A stretch of 64,000 nucleotides of DNA. Source: Acinetobacter tandoii DSM 14970 = CIP 107469. Its GTDB lineage: Bacteria; Pseudomonadota; Gammaproteobacteria; Pseudomonadales; Moraxellaceae. Below are positions 8,805 to 18,569 of the stretch, piece after piece. A model generated the notes under the pieces. It worked only from the letters and a program-made list of their open reading frames with translations, had not been told where the DNA came from and searched no databases. The stretch lies in NCBI RefSeq assembly GCF_000400735.1, contig NZ_KE007367.1, forward strand, positions 747,935 through 811,934, read 5' to 3'. Position numbers and translations under genes: made by a program. The stretch's first letter is position 1, and every line of letters starts with the position of its first letter.

Positions 8805-11306
8805 ATGTCCAATAAAGGTTATCGCCAATTTTATCGTCAACTCACACAGAAAATTCTAAATAAAGTGGTGAGTCCACAAGTATTAGGCACGACCTCTGAA
8901 CTAGAACAGCAATATTCAGCTTCGTCCGACACCCCTATTTGCTATGTATTACAAGATGCTTCTCTCAGTAATGCTGTATTGATTGATCATGAAGCGCAAA
9001 AGAGACAGTTACCTTCAGTCTATCAACCTTTAAAGATTGGAACGGTACAAGAAGAAGATTCCATTTTAGTTTTGAATGAAAAGAACCATCTTAAACAAGG
9101 ATTACATTATCCTGCGAAACTTATTCATTTAATTGAAGTTCTGGATAAAAACCCAGAATTGGATGTCGATTTAGTACCTGTGACTATGTTGTGGGGACGT
9201 GCACCAGAATACGAAGATTCTTGGTATAAAGCCTTATTTGCTGATGCATGGTCAACACCATCTCCACTCAAACAAGCCATGAATATTTCATTGTATGGCC
9301 GTGAAAACTATCTAGAGTTTCATAAGCCACTTTCTTTAAGAAAGTTACTTACTGAAGCGCAGGAATTGAGCCCGAATTTCTCGCCTGCTCACTACATAAT
9401 GAAAGAGCTGAATGCCAACTTTAATAAATATAAAGAGGCAATTTTAGGGCCAGACTTATCTGACCGTCGTAATGTCATTAATAACCTTTTGATTAGTGAT
9501 AACGTTAAACATGCCATTCGGAAAGAAAGTATTGATGAAAATATCAGTATGTTTGAAGCTGAGCATCGCGCACGTCGATATTTAACTGAAATTGCTTCTG
9601 ACTTTTCCTATTCCACGTTACGCTTTGGCTATCTTGCTTTAACCAAATTATGGACTCAACTTTATGATGGTATTGAAGTTCATAACTTTGATACCGTACG
9701 TGAATTGGCTCAGGACTATGAAATTGTTTATACCCCCTGCCATCGTAGCCATATTGATTACTTGTTACTGTCTTATGTAATTTTTAATCGTGGTTTGATG
9801 GTGCCGCACATTGCCGCAGGTATTAACCTGAATTTACCGATTGTCGGTCAATTGTTCCGTGGTGCGGGTGCTTATTTTATTCGCCGTAGCTTTAATGGTA
9901 ATGAACTGTATACTTCTGTATTTAAAGAATATTTACATAGTCTACTGATGCGTAATACCCCTTTAGAATATTTTATTGAAGGTGGACGTTCACGTACAGG
10001 GTTATTGTTACCAGCCAAAAAAGGCATGTTGTCGATGACCATTCAAAGTCACTTAAGAGGCAATTCCAAGCCTATTGTCTTTATCCCAACTTACTTTGGT
10101 TATGAAAAATTATTGGAAGGAACTTCATACCTAAATGAACTCAGTGGCAAACCTAAAGAAGCTGAATCACTTTGGGGAATTTTAAGTTCTGCACGCAAAA
10201 TTGAGAAAGTGTTTGGTCAAGTTTATGTTAACTTCGGCGAACCTGTTTTTCTAAATGATGTATTAAAACAGCAAGATGCTGAAAATATTAAACTAAAAAT
10301 CAATGATAAACTGCCCGCTTCAGTGGTTAATACTGTTGATCAAACAGCACAATCGATTTTAGAAAATATCAATAAAGCTGTGGTGATAAACCCGATATCT
10401 ATTATTTCTTTAATTTTATTGAATGCTCCAGAGCATCAATTGACTGAATCAAGTTTAGTTGCAACGCTTGATCAATATCGTAAATTACTGGAACAGAATC
10501 GGTATGATGACCGCATGATCATTTCTGGGCTTTCTAGTGCAGACATCATTCAATATGCTGTGAAGTTAAAGCAAGTTGAAATTCATCATCAAAATTCAGA
10601 AACGTGGGTTCGTGTTGCCGACAGCCAAAAAATTCTATTAAGTTATTTTAGTAATAATATTCTGCACTGCTTTATTTTAGCTTCGCTAGTGGCACGAATT
10701 ATTCAGCATCATGAAAAAATTGAAATTTCTGAGTTAATTCAATTGGCACAGTCTTTATATCCATTTATTCAAGAAGAATTTTTCTTAAAATGGCAGCTTG
10801 AAGATGTCGAAATTCAGATACATGCTATTTTAGATCATTTTGAGGATGCCGAGTGGATTGAGCGTGATGCTAGCCACGTTATGCAATCATCAACGGAAAG
10901 CACAGGATTACAGACACTCGCTGCCTTATCCGAGCGTAGTTTAAATAACTTTATTGTGATGCAGAGCATAATCTCTCACTATGCAAATACGCAAACATTC
11001 TCAGAAAAAGTGTTCGAAAAAATGGCAAAAGCTGCATTGCAGCAGCTAAGCCAAAATCAGGTTATTACTCAAGGTTACTATTTTGATAGTGCAACTTTAA
11101 AAGGTTATTTAACGACCTTGAAAAAGCTAGGACTTGCCGAAATTACCCGTGAGCATCTACTACTGGCTCCAGATTTTGTACCCCAAATGCAACATCGTTT
11201 AGCATGGTATGCGCAAGATCACCAAGATGCATTTGACCATGCGACACAATTTAATGAAAAAGAATTGAAAAATTTTTATGACAGTATAAAGGTCAAAAAA
11301 AGTTAA
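8805..11306 (+). CDS. plsB: Glycerol-3-phosphate 1-O-acyltransferase PlsB
   Basis: Inner-membrane-associated acyltransferase that starts phospholipid synthesis by acylating glycerol-3-phosphate. It is 833 residues long. The acyltransferase motif C-H-R-S-H-I-D-Y (HX4D, near residue 312) is followed by G-A-G-A-Y-F-I-R-R-S-F, F-I-E-G-G-R-S-R-T-G and the motif IV segment P-I-V-F-I-P-T-Y-F-G. The ATG at 8805 with an AGGAAT site is preferred to a TTG 42 bases upstream. It is divergent from rutD and appears monocistronic. Confidence 0.95.
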   Translation: MSNKGYRQFYRQLTQKILNKVVSPQVLGTTSELEQQYSASSDTPICYVLQDASLSNAVLIDHEAQKRQLPSVYQPLKIGTVQEEDSILVLNEKNHLKQGLHYPAKLIHLIEVLDKNPELDVDLVPVTMLWGRAPEYEDSWYKALFADAWSTPSPLKQAMNISLYGRENYLEFHKPLSLRKLLTEAQELSPNFSPAHYIMKELNANFNKYKEAILGPDLSDRRNVINNLLISDNVKHAIRKESIDENISMFEAEHRARRYLTEIASDFSYSTLRFGYLALTKLWTQLYDGIEVHNFDTVRELAQDYEIVYTPCHRSHIDYLLLSYVIFNRGLMVPHIAAGINLNLPIVGQLFRGAGAYFIRRSFNGNELYTSVFKEYLHSLLMRNTPLEYFIEGGRSRTGLLLPAKKGMLSMTIQSHLRGNSKPIVFIPTYFGYEKLLEGTSYLNELSGKPKEAESLWGILSSARKIEKVFGQVYVNFGEPVFLNDVLKQQDAENIKLKINDKLPASVVNTVDQTAQSILENINKAVVINPISIISLILLNAPEHQLTESSLVATLDQYRKLLEQNRYDDRMIISGLSSADIIQYAVKLKQVEIHHQNSETWVRVADSQKILLSYFSNNILHCFILASLVARIIQHHEKIEISELIQLAQSLYPFIQEEFFLKWQLEDVEIQIHAILDHFEDAEWIERDASHVMQSSTESTGLQTLAALSERSLNNFIVMQSIISHYANTQTFSEKVFEKMAKAALQQLSQNQVITQGYYFDSATLKGYLTTLKKLGLAEITREHLLLAPDFVPQMQHRLAWYAQDHQDAFDHATQFNEKELKNFYDSIKVKKS

Positions 11307-11448
11307 GTTCGATGTTTAACAGGCATGTGATTGAAGTCGAATGACATGCCCGTTACATACGGCCCTTATAAATAAATCTGATAATTGTTTTCATTAAAAA
11401 CCATCGACATTGAAATCTTAGCTACATGTAATCTCTACGTTGTACGCT

Positions 11449-11454
11449 TATAAT
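11449..11454 (+). promoter_or_regulatory. Putative -10 box for the ArsR regulator
   Basis: A perfect TATAAT lies 28 bases before the start codon of the ArsR-type gene. No good -35 hexamer is visible at the usual distance, which would suit an activated or weak promoter. The call rests on the -10 match and position only. Confidence 0.4.
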
Positions 11455-11482
11455 ATCAAACTGATTTTAGTGAGGCGTTCTA

Positions 11483-11803
11483 ATGGAAAATGATTTTGAA
11501 ATTACATCAATGCGTAATTCCGCTGAGCATGTTGTGAGTATTTTAAAATCACTAGCCAATACTGACCGTTTACTGATTTTGTGTCATTTAGCCAAACAAG
11601 AACTGAATGTGTCTCAAATTGAACAAATCACACAAATTACCCAACCTACACTTTCTCAACAACTGATGATGTTAAGAAAAAGTGATGTGGTTAGCACACG
11701 CCGTGACGGCAAGCAAATTTTTTATTCAATTAAAGATGAAAAATTAGTACAGGTTTTACAGACTTTATATGAACTGTATTGTACCAAGTCTGTATTAAGT
11801 TAA
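11483..11803 (+). CDS. ArsR-family regulator of the two-cysteine, sulfide/persulfide-sensing type (BigR/YgaV-like)
   Basis: Winged-helix dimeric repressor of 106 residues. The recognition region Q-P-T-L-S-Q-Q-L-M-M-L-R and the wing R-R-D-G-K-Q-I-F-Y-S-I match the BigR/YgaV branch. Two cysteines sit where that branch has its redox pair: Cys34 in L-L-I-L-C-H-L and Cys100 in L-Y-E-L-Y-C-T. The metal-binding cysteine box of arsenic or cadmium sensors (CxC) is missing. It lies 79 bases before a SulP transporter gene on the same strand, so control of that transporter by reactive sulfur species is a reasonable inference. Confidence 0.8.
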   Translation: MENDFEITSMRNSAEHVVSILKSLANTDRLLILCHLAKQELNVSQIEQITQITQPTLSQQLMMLRKSDVVSTRRDGKQIFYSIKDEKLVQVLQTLYELYCTKSVLS

Positions 11804-11882
11804 ATAAAATCATTATTCTATTTCTCATTATTACTGTGATTTCTGTGCATAATATATTCAAATTTGCGCTTTAGATCAGTCT

Positions 11883-13616
11883 ATGTCTAATTCAAAGAAA
11901 TCATACTCGAAGTATTTTCCAGCTTATATTTGGCTTGCAGATTATAGTTTCGCTAAATTCAAATCTGACCTACTTTCCGCACTCATTGTAATCGCAATGT
12001 TAGTACCACAAGGTATGGCATATGCAATGCTTGCTGGCTTACCACCAATTATGGGCCTATACGCTAGTATGTTGCCCATGATTGTTTATGCTTTTTTTGG
12101 CAGTAGTCCGACACTTTCGATTGGCCCCGTGGCCATTATTTCGATGATGACTTTTGCCACACTGACCCCATTTTTTGAGGTAGGTTCGGAAGCTTATATC
12201 CAAGCAGCCTGTTTACTGGCGATGATGGTTGGGACTATTTCTTTTTTATTGGGCATCTTTAAATTCGGATTTCTCATCCAACTGATTAGCCACCCTGTCA
12301 TTCATAGCTTTATCATTGCCTCTGCGCTACTCATTGCTTTAGGGCAAATCAAGTTCTTACTGGATATTCCGCTGCAATCCAATAACATTCTTGAATTGAT
12401 CGTTAGCTTTTATCAACATGTAAACCAAACACATTGGGGTACTTTGCTATTTGGCATGGCAGCTATGCTGTTGTTAATTTATATACCCAAATTGCTCAAC
12501 TTAAGTCATATCCAACAACGGTTTAAATTTTCAACATTTCTAATTAAAGCAATACCGCTATTTCTCGTTGTTTTTTCAATTGCTTTGGTTTCTGTTTTTC
12601 AACTTGAAAGTATTGGAATCAAAACAGTAGGCGAAATTCCATCTGGCTTTCCACCGTTAAGTATTCCAAACTGGAACTGGGATTTAGTGCTGCAACTTCT
12701 GCCAGGAGCCAGCATGATTGCCATGATTAGCTTTGTAGAATCACTTTCAATTGCTCAGGCAACTGCTTTGCAGCAACGCAGCGCATTAAATAGCAATCAG
12801 GAACTGATTGCTCTTGGACTTTCCAACTTAAGCGCAGGTATAAGCTCTGCTTTTCCAGTGACTGGAAGTTTGTCACGTACCGTCGTAAATGCCGATGCAG
12901 GTGCCAAAACACCGATGGCAGGTATTTTATCGTCCTGTTTTATAGTGGTTGTCAGCTTATTCTTTACGGTTTTTTTTAAAAACCTCCCTTTAGCCATTCT
13001 TGCTGCAACCATTATAGTGTCAATTTGGAAACTGGTTGATTTGAAACCATTTTTGGAAACATGGCATTACTCTAAAGCAGATGGGATTGCCATGTGGATT
13101 ACTTTTTTTGCTGTGATTTGCATTGATATTTCTACAGGATTAATTTTAGGGGTTATTTCAACCTTTCTATTAATGCTCTGGCGTATTAGTCGTCCGCATA
13201 TGGCTGTCATTGGATTGGTGGAAGGTACACAACATTTTCGGAATCAGCAGCGTTATCCTGTCAAAACTGTAGATACAATTCTCTCCCTACGGATTGATGA
13301 AGGCTTGAACTTTTTAAATGCCAGTAGTTTTAAAAGCTTCTTTATTAATGCGGTCAGTGAACAGAAACATGTGCAATTTGTAATCGTAAATTGCTCTGGG
13401 GTAAGTAGTATTGATTATAGTGCCTTGGAAGTATTAGAAGAATTAGATGCTGAACTGCATAAACTTAATATCGAACTTCATCTTTCTGAAGTTAAAGGTC
13501 CTGTAATGGATAAACTGATTCATTCCCGACTGTATGAAAAGTTAGATGGACGAATTCATTTAACCCATTACCAAGCCATTCAGGCTTTAAATCCAGAATT
13601 TTTAAGTTCAACTTGA
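11883..13616 (+). CDS. SulP-family anion transporter with C-terminal STAS domain
   Basis: Inner-membrane transporter of 577 residues. The N-terminal half has the family signature V-P-Q-G-M-A-Y-A-M-L-A-G-L-P-P-I-M-G-L-Y and about 10-12 hydrophobic helices; the conserved F-P-V-T-G-S-L-S-R-T segment sits near residue 325. A STAS domain follows from about residue 460 (V-I-V-N-C-S-G-V-S-S-I-D-Y-S-A). Sulfate is the commonest substrate, but bicarbonate, dicarboxylates or other sulfur oxyanions cannot be excluded. The adjacent thiol-type ArsR regulator favours a sulfur role. Confidence 0.9.
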   Translation: MSNSKKSYSKYFPAYIWLADYSFAKFKSDLLSALIVIAMLVPQGMAYAMLAGLPPIMGLYASMLPMIVYAFFGSSPTLSIGPVAIISMMTFATLTPFFEVGSEAYIQAACLLAMMVGTISFLLGIFKFGFLIQLISHPVIHSFIIASALLIALGQIKFLLDIPLQSNNILELIVSFYQHVNQTHWGTLLFGMAAMLLLIYIPKLLNLSHIQQRFKFSTFLIKAIPLFLVVFSIALVSVFQLESIGIKTVGEIPSGFPPLSIPNWNWDLVLQLLPGASMIAMISFVESLSIAQATALQQRSALNSNQELIALGLSNLSAGISSAFPVTGSLSRTVVNADAGAKTPMAGILSSCFIVVVSLFFTVFFKNLPLAILAATIIVSIWKLVDLKPFLETWHYSKADGIAMWITFFAVICIDISTGLILGVISTFLLMLWRISRPHMAVIGLVEGTQHFRNQQRYPVKTVDTILSLRIDEGLNFLNASSFKSFFINAVSEQKHVQFVIVNCSGVSSIDYSALEVLEELDAELHKLNIELHLSEVKGPVMDKLIHSRLYEKLDGRIHLTHYQAIQALNPEFLSST

Positions 13617-13843
13617 AAAGCTAAGTAAATAATTTCAAAGCTGTTATTACAGATAAAATGCATTAAAAACCGTTTTTTGCAATAAAATTCTGTTTTTTGT
13701 CATTTTAAATCAGAAAATATCAACTTTAAAAAGAATAAGTTAGTTTTTATATCAAAATATCTTTTATTCATTTTAAATTTTAGGTATAGAATTGCACACT
13801 TAATTTTAACTCTCTGCCCTCGTAATACTGACAAGGCTAACCT

Positions 13844-15037
13844 ATGTTTTCAGCTTTTGCGCGTTTAAGTTTAGTTACGCGAATCCTCATCGCCATTATT
13901 TTAGGGATGGTCGTTGCCTTTGTATTCCCTAATGCTGCTCCTTACTTGAGCCTTTTAGGTGACTTATTTATTAAGGCCCTAAAATCCGTTGCGCCTATTT
14001 TAGTTTTCGTTTTGGTCATGGCCTCCATCTCCAACTTTAAAGTTGGACATAGTGCAAACCTTCGCCCAATTATGATCTTATATGCGGTGGGTATGTTACT
14101 TGCTGCATTTAGTGCAGTGGCTGCGAGCTTGGTTTTTCCGAGTACGTTATTTTTGGACATTCCTGCACAGGGTGAATTACAACCACCAGGAAACTTGGCA
14201 GAGATTTTAAAGAATTTACTTTTAAGTTTTATTGCGAACCCAGTTACAGCAATTAGCGAAGCAAACTTTATTGGTATTTTAGCTTGGGCGATCGCACTAG
14301 GTGTAGCTTTCCGTCATGCACATGACAGCACCAAAGTGTTTATTGCAGATGCTGCAAACGCAGTAAATCATGTTATCCGTGTTGTAATTAACTTTGCCCC
14401 TGTCGGTATTTTTGGTTTAGTCGCAGTTACATTTGCAGATTCAGGTTTAAAAACCTTGTCAGCTTATGCGCAGCTTTTAGCTGTATTGCTTGGAACAATG
14501 TTCTTTGTTGCATTGGTGATTAACCCAATTTTAGTTGCTTTAACAACTCGTCAAAACCCTTACCCTCTAGTATTCCAGTGCTTACGTGAAAGTGGAATTA
14601 CTGCATTCTTTACGCGTAGTTCGGCTGCAAATATTCCCGTCAATCTTGATTTAGCAAAACGCTTAGGAGTAAACGAAGCTACAGCCAGTGTTGCCATTCC
14701 TTTGGGGGCGACAGTCAATATGGCAGGTGCATCAGTGACTATTACGGTATTAACTTTAGCAGCAGTCCATACTTTAGGTATTTCTGTAGATTTCACAACT
14801 ATGATGATTTTATCTGTTGTGGCATCAATCTCAGCATGTGGTGCTTCAGGCGTTGCAGGTGGTTCTTTGTTATTAATTCCAGTTGCATGCGGATTATTTG
14901 GTATTACTTCAGATATCGCAATGCAGGTGGTGGCTATTGGTATGGTTATTAGTGTACTACAAGACTCAACAGAAACAGCATTAAACTCGTCTACAGACGT
15001 TTTATTTACTGCAGCAGTTGATCGTGCGTCACGTTAA
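13844..15037 (+). CDS. sstT: Serine/threonine:sodium symporter SstT
   Basis: Dicarboxylate/amino acid:cation symporter of 397 residues. It matches SstT in length and in the segments [24 protein letters not shown] and [11 protein letters not shown]. The [11 protein letters not shown] loop corresponds to the second re-entrant hairpin. It takes up serine and threonine with Na+ at the inner membrane. The 227-base leader upstream is AT-rich with TATAGAAT near 13786 as a possible -10. Confidence 0.93.
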   Translation: MFSAFARLSLVTRILIAIILGMVVAFVFPNAAPYLSLLGDLFIKALKSVAPILVFVLVMASISNFKVGHSANLRPIMILYAVGMLLAAFSAVAASLVFPSTLFLDIPAQGELQPPGNLAEILKNLLLSFIANPVTAISEANFIGILAWAIALGVAFRHAHDSTKVFIADAANAVNHVIRVVINFAPVGIFGLVAVTFADSGLKTLSAYAQLLAVLLGTMFFVALVINPILVALTTRQNPYPLVFQCLRESGITAFFTRSSAANIPVNLDLAKRLGVNEATASVAIPLGATVNMAGASVTITVLTLAAVHTLGISVDFTTMMILSVVASISACGASGVAGGSLLLIPVACGLFGITSDIAMQVVAIGMVISVLQDSTETALNSSTDVLFTAAVDRASR

Positions 15038-15089
15038 TACTATTTTATAAATAATCATTTAGACAACTCTTGGATGGTTGTATCGCGAT

Positions 15090-15758
15090 ATGCCATTTCA
15101 AACTTTACCACTTTGGATGCAATTTGGGGCATTCTTTCTCGCAACCAATGCGGGCATGATTAATGTCCTCGGACTGGTGACCGTATTACACCAGTCCGTT
15201 TCTCATATGACTGGAAATGTCAGTATGTTGTCGATGGCAATTGTCCATTGGGAACCTGCGTCAATTCTCTATCTTCTTCTCGTCATCCTGTGTTATGTCG
15301 CAGGGTCTTGCTATAGTGGACTGATACTGGGAAATGGCAATTTTCAATTGGGACGGCGCTACGGTGTTCCGCTCAGTTTGGTTGCTTTCTTTATTCTGCT
15401 GTGTTGGTTACTTTTGCCCTATTTTCCACGTTATGCCTTATTGTGGGCATGTGCTGCTATGGGCGTTCAAAATGCAATGGTCAGCCATTATAAGGGGACA
15501 ATTATTCGTACCACACACTTATCCGGTGTTTTGACGGATCTCGGACTCGCATTAGGCTATGGACTGAGAGGTTTAAACGTCGGCCGACGGCGAATTATTT
15601 TACATTTGCTTATTTTATTTGGCTTTCTACTGGGTGGACTGGTTGCAAGCCTGATTTATCCTTATTTAAAATTAGACGCATATCTCATTCCAGTCGGTTT
15701 AAGTTTCTTCTTAAGTCTAGTGTACTGGATCATTTACTTTAAACATCGTCATCATTAA
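15090..15758 (+). CDS. DUF1275 (YoaK-type) membrane protein
   Basis: Membrane protein of 222 residues with about six hydrophobic helices. The N-terminal segment A-T-N-A-G-M-I-N-V-L-G and the middle segment M-G-V-Q-N-A-M-V-S-H-Y are the conserved marks of the YoaK/DUF1275 family, whose substrate is unknown. The ATG at 15090 is preferred over a TTG 12 bases upstream. It follows sstT by about 50 bases and precedes a DUF2058 gene by 17 bases, so co-transcription is possible. Confidence 0.85.
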   Translation: MPFQTLPLWMQFGAFFLATNAGMINVLGLVTVLHQSVSHMTGNVSMLSMAIVHWEPASILYLLLVILCYVAGSCYSGLILGNGNFQLGRRYGVPLSLVAFFILLCWLLLPYFPRYALLWACAAMGVQNAMVSHYKGTIIRTTHLSGVLTDLGLALGYGLRGLNVGRRRIILHLLILFGFLLGGLVASLIYPYLKLDAYLIPVGLSFFLSLVYWIIYFKHRHH

Positions 15759-15775
15759 CCCTTTTGGAATTTCTT

Positions 15776-16312
15776 ATGGTTAAAAATGCTTTACAGGCAC
15801 AGTTATTAAAAGCGGGTCTGGTAGACAACAAAAAGGCAAAAAAACTGTCTAAACAAGCGGTGCATGAGCAACGTACTGGGCAAAATGATGATGCTGAAAT
15901 CAAAGCAAAAATTGCTCAAGATAAACAAGATAAAATGGCAAAAGACCAAGCTCTTGAACAAGAAAAGAAAAGCATCTTACAAGAGAAAGAATTAAAAGCT
16001 GCAATTGTACAAATGATTCAGCAACACAAAATTAAAGACGTTGCTGGTGATGTGGTCTATCAATTTATTGATGACTCAAAAATCAAAAAAGTGTATTTAC
16101 AGCAGCAAATATATAACGCCTTGGTTTCTGGTAGTTTAGTGATTGCGAAGGATCTAGACAGTTATGCATACTTGCCTAAAGCACTGGCAGATCGTATTAA
16201 TGAAAAAATGAAAGGCTTCATTATTGTGAATAATTCTGAAAAGAATGAGCAAGTAACAGATGAAGAAGATCCTTATGCAGCGTATGTGATTCCAGATGAT
16301 TTAATGTGGTAA
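15776..16312 (+). CDS. DUF2058 (YaiL-type) nucleoprotein
   Basis: Cytosolic protein of 178 residues, rich in Lys, Gln and Ala in its first half (a predicted long charged helix). The start V-K-N-A-L-Q-A-Q-L-L-K-A-G-L-V and the end D-P-Y-A-A-Y-x-I-P-D-D-L-M-W are typical of DUF2058 proteins. Members of the family have been described as nucleoid or polysaccharide associated, but no biochemical role is firmly known. The ATG at 15776 has a GGAA site six bases upstream. A strong terminator follows. Confidence 0.88.
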   Translation: MVKNALQAQLLKAGLVDNKKAKKLSKQAVHEQRTGQNDDAEIKAKIAQDKQDKMAKDQALEQEKKSILQEKELKAAIVQMIQQHKIKDVAGDVVYQFIDDSKIKKVYLQQQIYNALVSGSLVIAKDLDSYAYLPKALADRINEKMKGFIIVNNSEKNEQVTDEEDPYAAYVIPDDLMW

Positions 16313-16320
16313 TCAAAATC

Positions 16321-16348
16321 AAAAGGGCGTCATTTAGACGCCCTTTTC
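16321..16348 (+). terminator. Terminator after the DUF2058 gene
   Basis: Arms AAAAGGGCGTC and GACGCCCTTTT with a short ATTTA loop, nine bases downstream of the stop codon. Confidence 0.85.
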
Positions 16349-16381
16349 AATAATGATAAAAAATATCTTTAGGACTTCATC

Positions 16382-16534
16382 GTGGCTTTTAACACTGCTG
16401 AAGTATTGGAATTGAGCATTTCTACTGATTTTGACGTAAGTGAAGAATTATTCGTCTATGATTGCAAGGGTTTAAATCTTCAAGATATTGATTTGAAAAT
16501 ATATTCTAGTGATCGCCACGAAAAAAGAGAATAA
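16382..16534 (+). CDS. Possible small protein, 50 residues, GTG start
   Basis: A short reading frame that I do not recognise. It starts with GTG eight bases after an AGGA ribosome site and ends with TAA. The translation is acidic and well mixed in composition (it starts V-A-F-N-T-A-E-V-L-E-L and ends S-D-R-H-E-K-R-E), unlike chance AT-rich translations. It could be the intact front part of a formerly longer gene, since nothing follows for 200 bases. No signal peptide or membrane segment is seen. The 200 bases after it hold no other gene. Confidence 0.4.
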   Translation: MAFNTAEVLELSISTDFDVSEELFVYDCKGLNLQDIDLKIYSSDRHEKRE

Positions 16535-16737
16535 CTAATATCTATCTTATTCAACGCTTTGAATAAATTCCCATATTTGTTTAATTATTTTAATAAGAAT
16601 GGGCCGTATTCAGAATTTTTAGCGCATCAAAGAACACTGAAAAATAATGATATGTTTAAAAAATGTTATTCAACTTCAATCAAAAGCTATTAATTTATAA
16701 AATATCAATTAAGTAAAAAATTACATTGAGGAAAATT

Positions 16738-18024
16738 TTGGAGCATTTCACTTTTATTGAACGTATTACAGCGTGGTCAAATCAATATGCTTGGTTAGAT
16801 ATGTTTTTATCATTAAGTCTATTGATATTACTCGCGATTTTAACCAATTTTATTGCGAAAAAAGTTGTTGTTCGCGGTATTCGTAAAGTGATCTCCAAAT
16901 TAAAGTTTGCCAATCATGATATCGTTACTCAGCATCATGTCATTAGTAGAATTGCCAATATTGTTCCTGCTCTAGTCATCATGAATGGGATTGTGGCCAT
17001 CCCTCATCTATCTGTGAAAATTATTAGCTTGGTTCAAATGGCAGCCCAAGCTTTTATCTTTCTTACTTTTGCACTTGCAATCGGTGAAAGTTTAAATATC
17101 TTTAATGCAATTTATCAGCGTAACCCCAAGTCTAGAAACAAGCCGATTAAAGGCTATTTACAGTTGGTGAAGCTGGTCATATTTGTGGTCTGTGCTTTGA
17201 TGATTATTGGTACATTCTTAAAAAAAGATGTATTCACCTTGTTGGCTGGTTTTGGCGCTATGGCTGCCGTATTAATGTTGGTGTTCCAAAATACCATTTT
17301 ATCCTTAGTGGCTTCTGTACAAATTTCATCTTATGACATGGTCCGCATTGGAGATTGGATTGAAATGCCTTCTTTAAATGCGGATGGTGATGTCATTGAT
17401 ATGTCATTACATACAGTCACCGTTCAGAATTTTGACAAGACTTTTACCACCATTCCAACCAATAAACTGGTGACCGACACCTTTAGAAATTGGCGTGGTA
17501 TGGCGCAGGCAGGTGTACGTCGTATAAAACGTTCGATCTTTATCGATCAAAGTAGCGTGCACTTTATGAATAAGGAAGAACAACAGAAATTGAAGGAATT
17601 CTTACTCCTAGATCAGTATTTAAATACGAAACAAGAAGAACTAGAAGAGTTTAATTTGCAACTCTCAAATCAAGCCGTTTATAACCAACGTCGTTTGACC
17701 AATTTGGGTACATTTCGTGCCTATGTCGAGTTCTATTTAAAACAACATCCTGGTATCGCTCAACATCAAACTATAATGGTACGTCAATTACAACCAACCA
17801 GCGAAGGTCTACCTCTGGAAATTTATAGTTTTGCCAACACTACGGTGTGGAAAGATTATGAAGCCATTCAAGCCGATATTTTCGATCATTTAATTGCAAT
17901 TTTACCTGAGTTCGGTTTAAGAATTTACCAAGCGCCGTCTGGTTCCGATATGAAAGTTTTAGCACAACATTCGGTACATGCACCGAATGACTACCTGCTA
18001 GACCGTACTAAATCGCATATCTAA
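16738..18024 (+). CDS. MscS-family mechanosensitive channel
   Basis: Inner-membrane protein of 428 residues. Four to five hydrophobic helices fill residues 15-190, and the pore helix and following beta domain are visible in L-A-G-F-G-A-M-A-A-V-L-M-L-V-F-Q-N-T-I-L and the segment M-V-R-I-G-D-W-I-E-M. The later stretch T-V-T-V-Q-N-F-D-K-T-F-T-T-I-P-T-N-K-L is the classic MscS middle domain. The longer N- and C-terminal parts suit the YbdG-like branch. A TTG start at 16738 is chosen because a GAGG site lies six bases upstream; another TTG 12 bases earlier is possible. Confidence 0.88.
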   Translation: MEHFTFIERITAWSNQYAWLDMFLSLSLLILLAILTNFIAKKVVVRGIRKVISKLKFANHDIVTQHHVISRIANIVPALVIMNGIVAIPHLSVKIISLVQMAAQAFIFLTFALAIGESLNIFNAIYQRNPKSRNKPIKGYLQLVKLVIFVVCALMIIGTFLKKDVFTLLAGFGAMAAVLMLVFQNTILSLVASVQISSYDMVRIGDWIEMPSLNADGDVIDMSLHTVTVQNFDKTFTTIPTNKLVTDTFRNWRGMAQAGVRRIKRSIFIDQSSVHFMNKEEQQKLKEFLLLDQYLNTKQEELEEFNLQLSNQAVYNQRRLTNLGTFRAYVEFYLKQHPGIAQHQTIMVRQLQPTSEGLPLEIYSFANTTVWKDYEAIQADIFDHLIAILPEFGLRIYQAPSGSDMKVLAQHSVHAPNDYLLDRTKSHI

Positions 18025-18032
18025 TCGTATGT

Positions 18033-18063
18033 ATCCCCTTGCTTTTTGTGAGGGGATTTTTTA
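18033..18063 (+). terminator. Terminator after the MscS-type gene
   Basis: Arms ATCCCCT and AGGGGAT with a loop of about eleven bases, followed by a run of T. Confidence 0.75.
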
Positions 18064-18125
18064 ACTCAAATGTACTATTCAAGGAATCAGTAAAAATACT
18101 TGATTTAAATTGTTCTGCCTGAAAA

Positions 18126-18446
18126 TTATTCACTGACTTCAGCATGTTCACAATAATCAAAATATTCTAATTTAAAACTTTCTACGGCTTGCTGCTTTTG
18201 GGCATCGTTGAGAAGTATAGGTAAATCATAAGCATCTTCTACAATTGCCTCATACAACTCTCTTGCACCATCTTCATATTCAAGTGCAATACTTTTTTGG
18301 ACACTGAGAGGCACATCATCTTGTCTTTCTTGCATCACATTCCCTGCGACAATCGCAATTGCTTCGCAGAGGCTGATATTGTCTTGAACAGAGGCAAATA
18401 GCGCGCCAGAATACAAACAGCAGAAACACATTATTATTATTTTCAT
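18126..18446 (-). CDS. Small secreted protein, unknown function
   Basis: A 106-residue protein with an N-terminal signal peptide (M-K-I-I-I-M-C-F-C-C-L-Y-S-G-A-L-F-A-S, cleavage likely after A-L-F-A). The mature part is acidic, has two cysteines (in S-L-C-E-A and D-Y-C-E-H) that could form a disulfide, and should be periplasmic. I do not recognise the family. It stands alone between the channel gene and a LysE-type exporter gene on its own strand. About 120 bases of non-coding sequence lie upstream. Confidence 0.7.
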   Translation of the reverse strand: MKIIIMCFCCLYSGALFASVQDNISLCEAIAIVAGNVMQERQDDVPLSVQKSIALEYEDGARELYEAIVEDAYDLPILLNDAQKQQAVESFKLEYFDYCEHAEVSE

Positions 18447-18569
18447 AATGCACCTGTTTTATATGCTTTAGTTGTATTTTAACAAGCAAAATGTGAAGCT
18501 GTTGTAATTTCTTGTTGGACCAAAACGAAGTTACCCGCCCTTCATTTTGTTCTGTTCCTCAACTTTGAA

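Noticed and set aside
12727..13012. Minus-strand frames opposite the SulP gene
   Set aside because: Shadows in other frames of a clear transporter gene.
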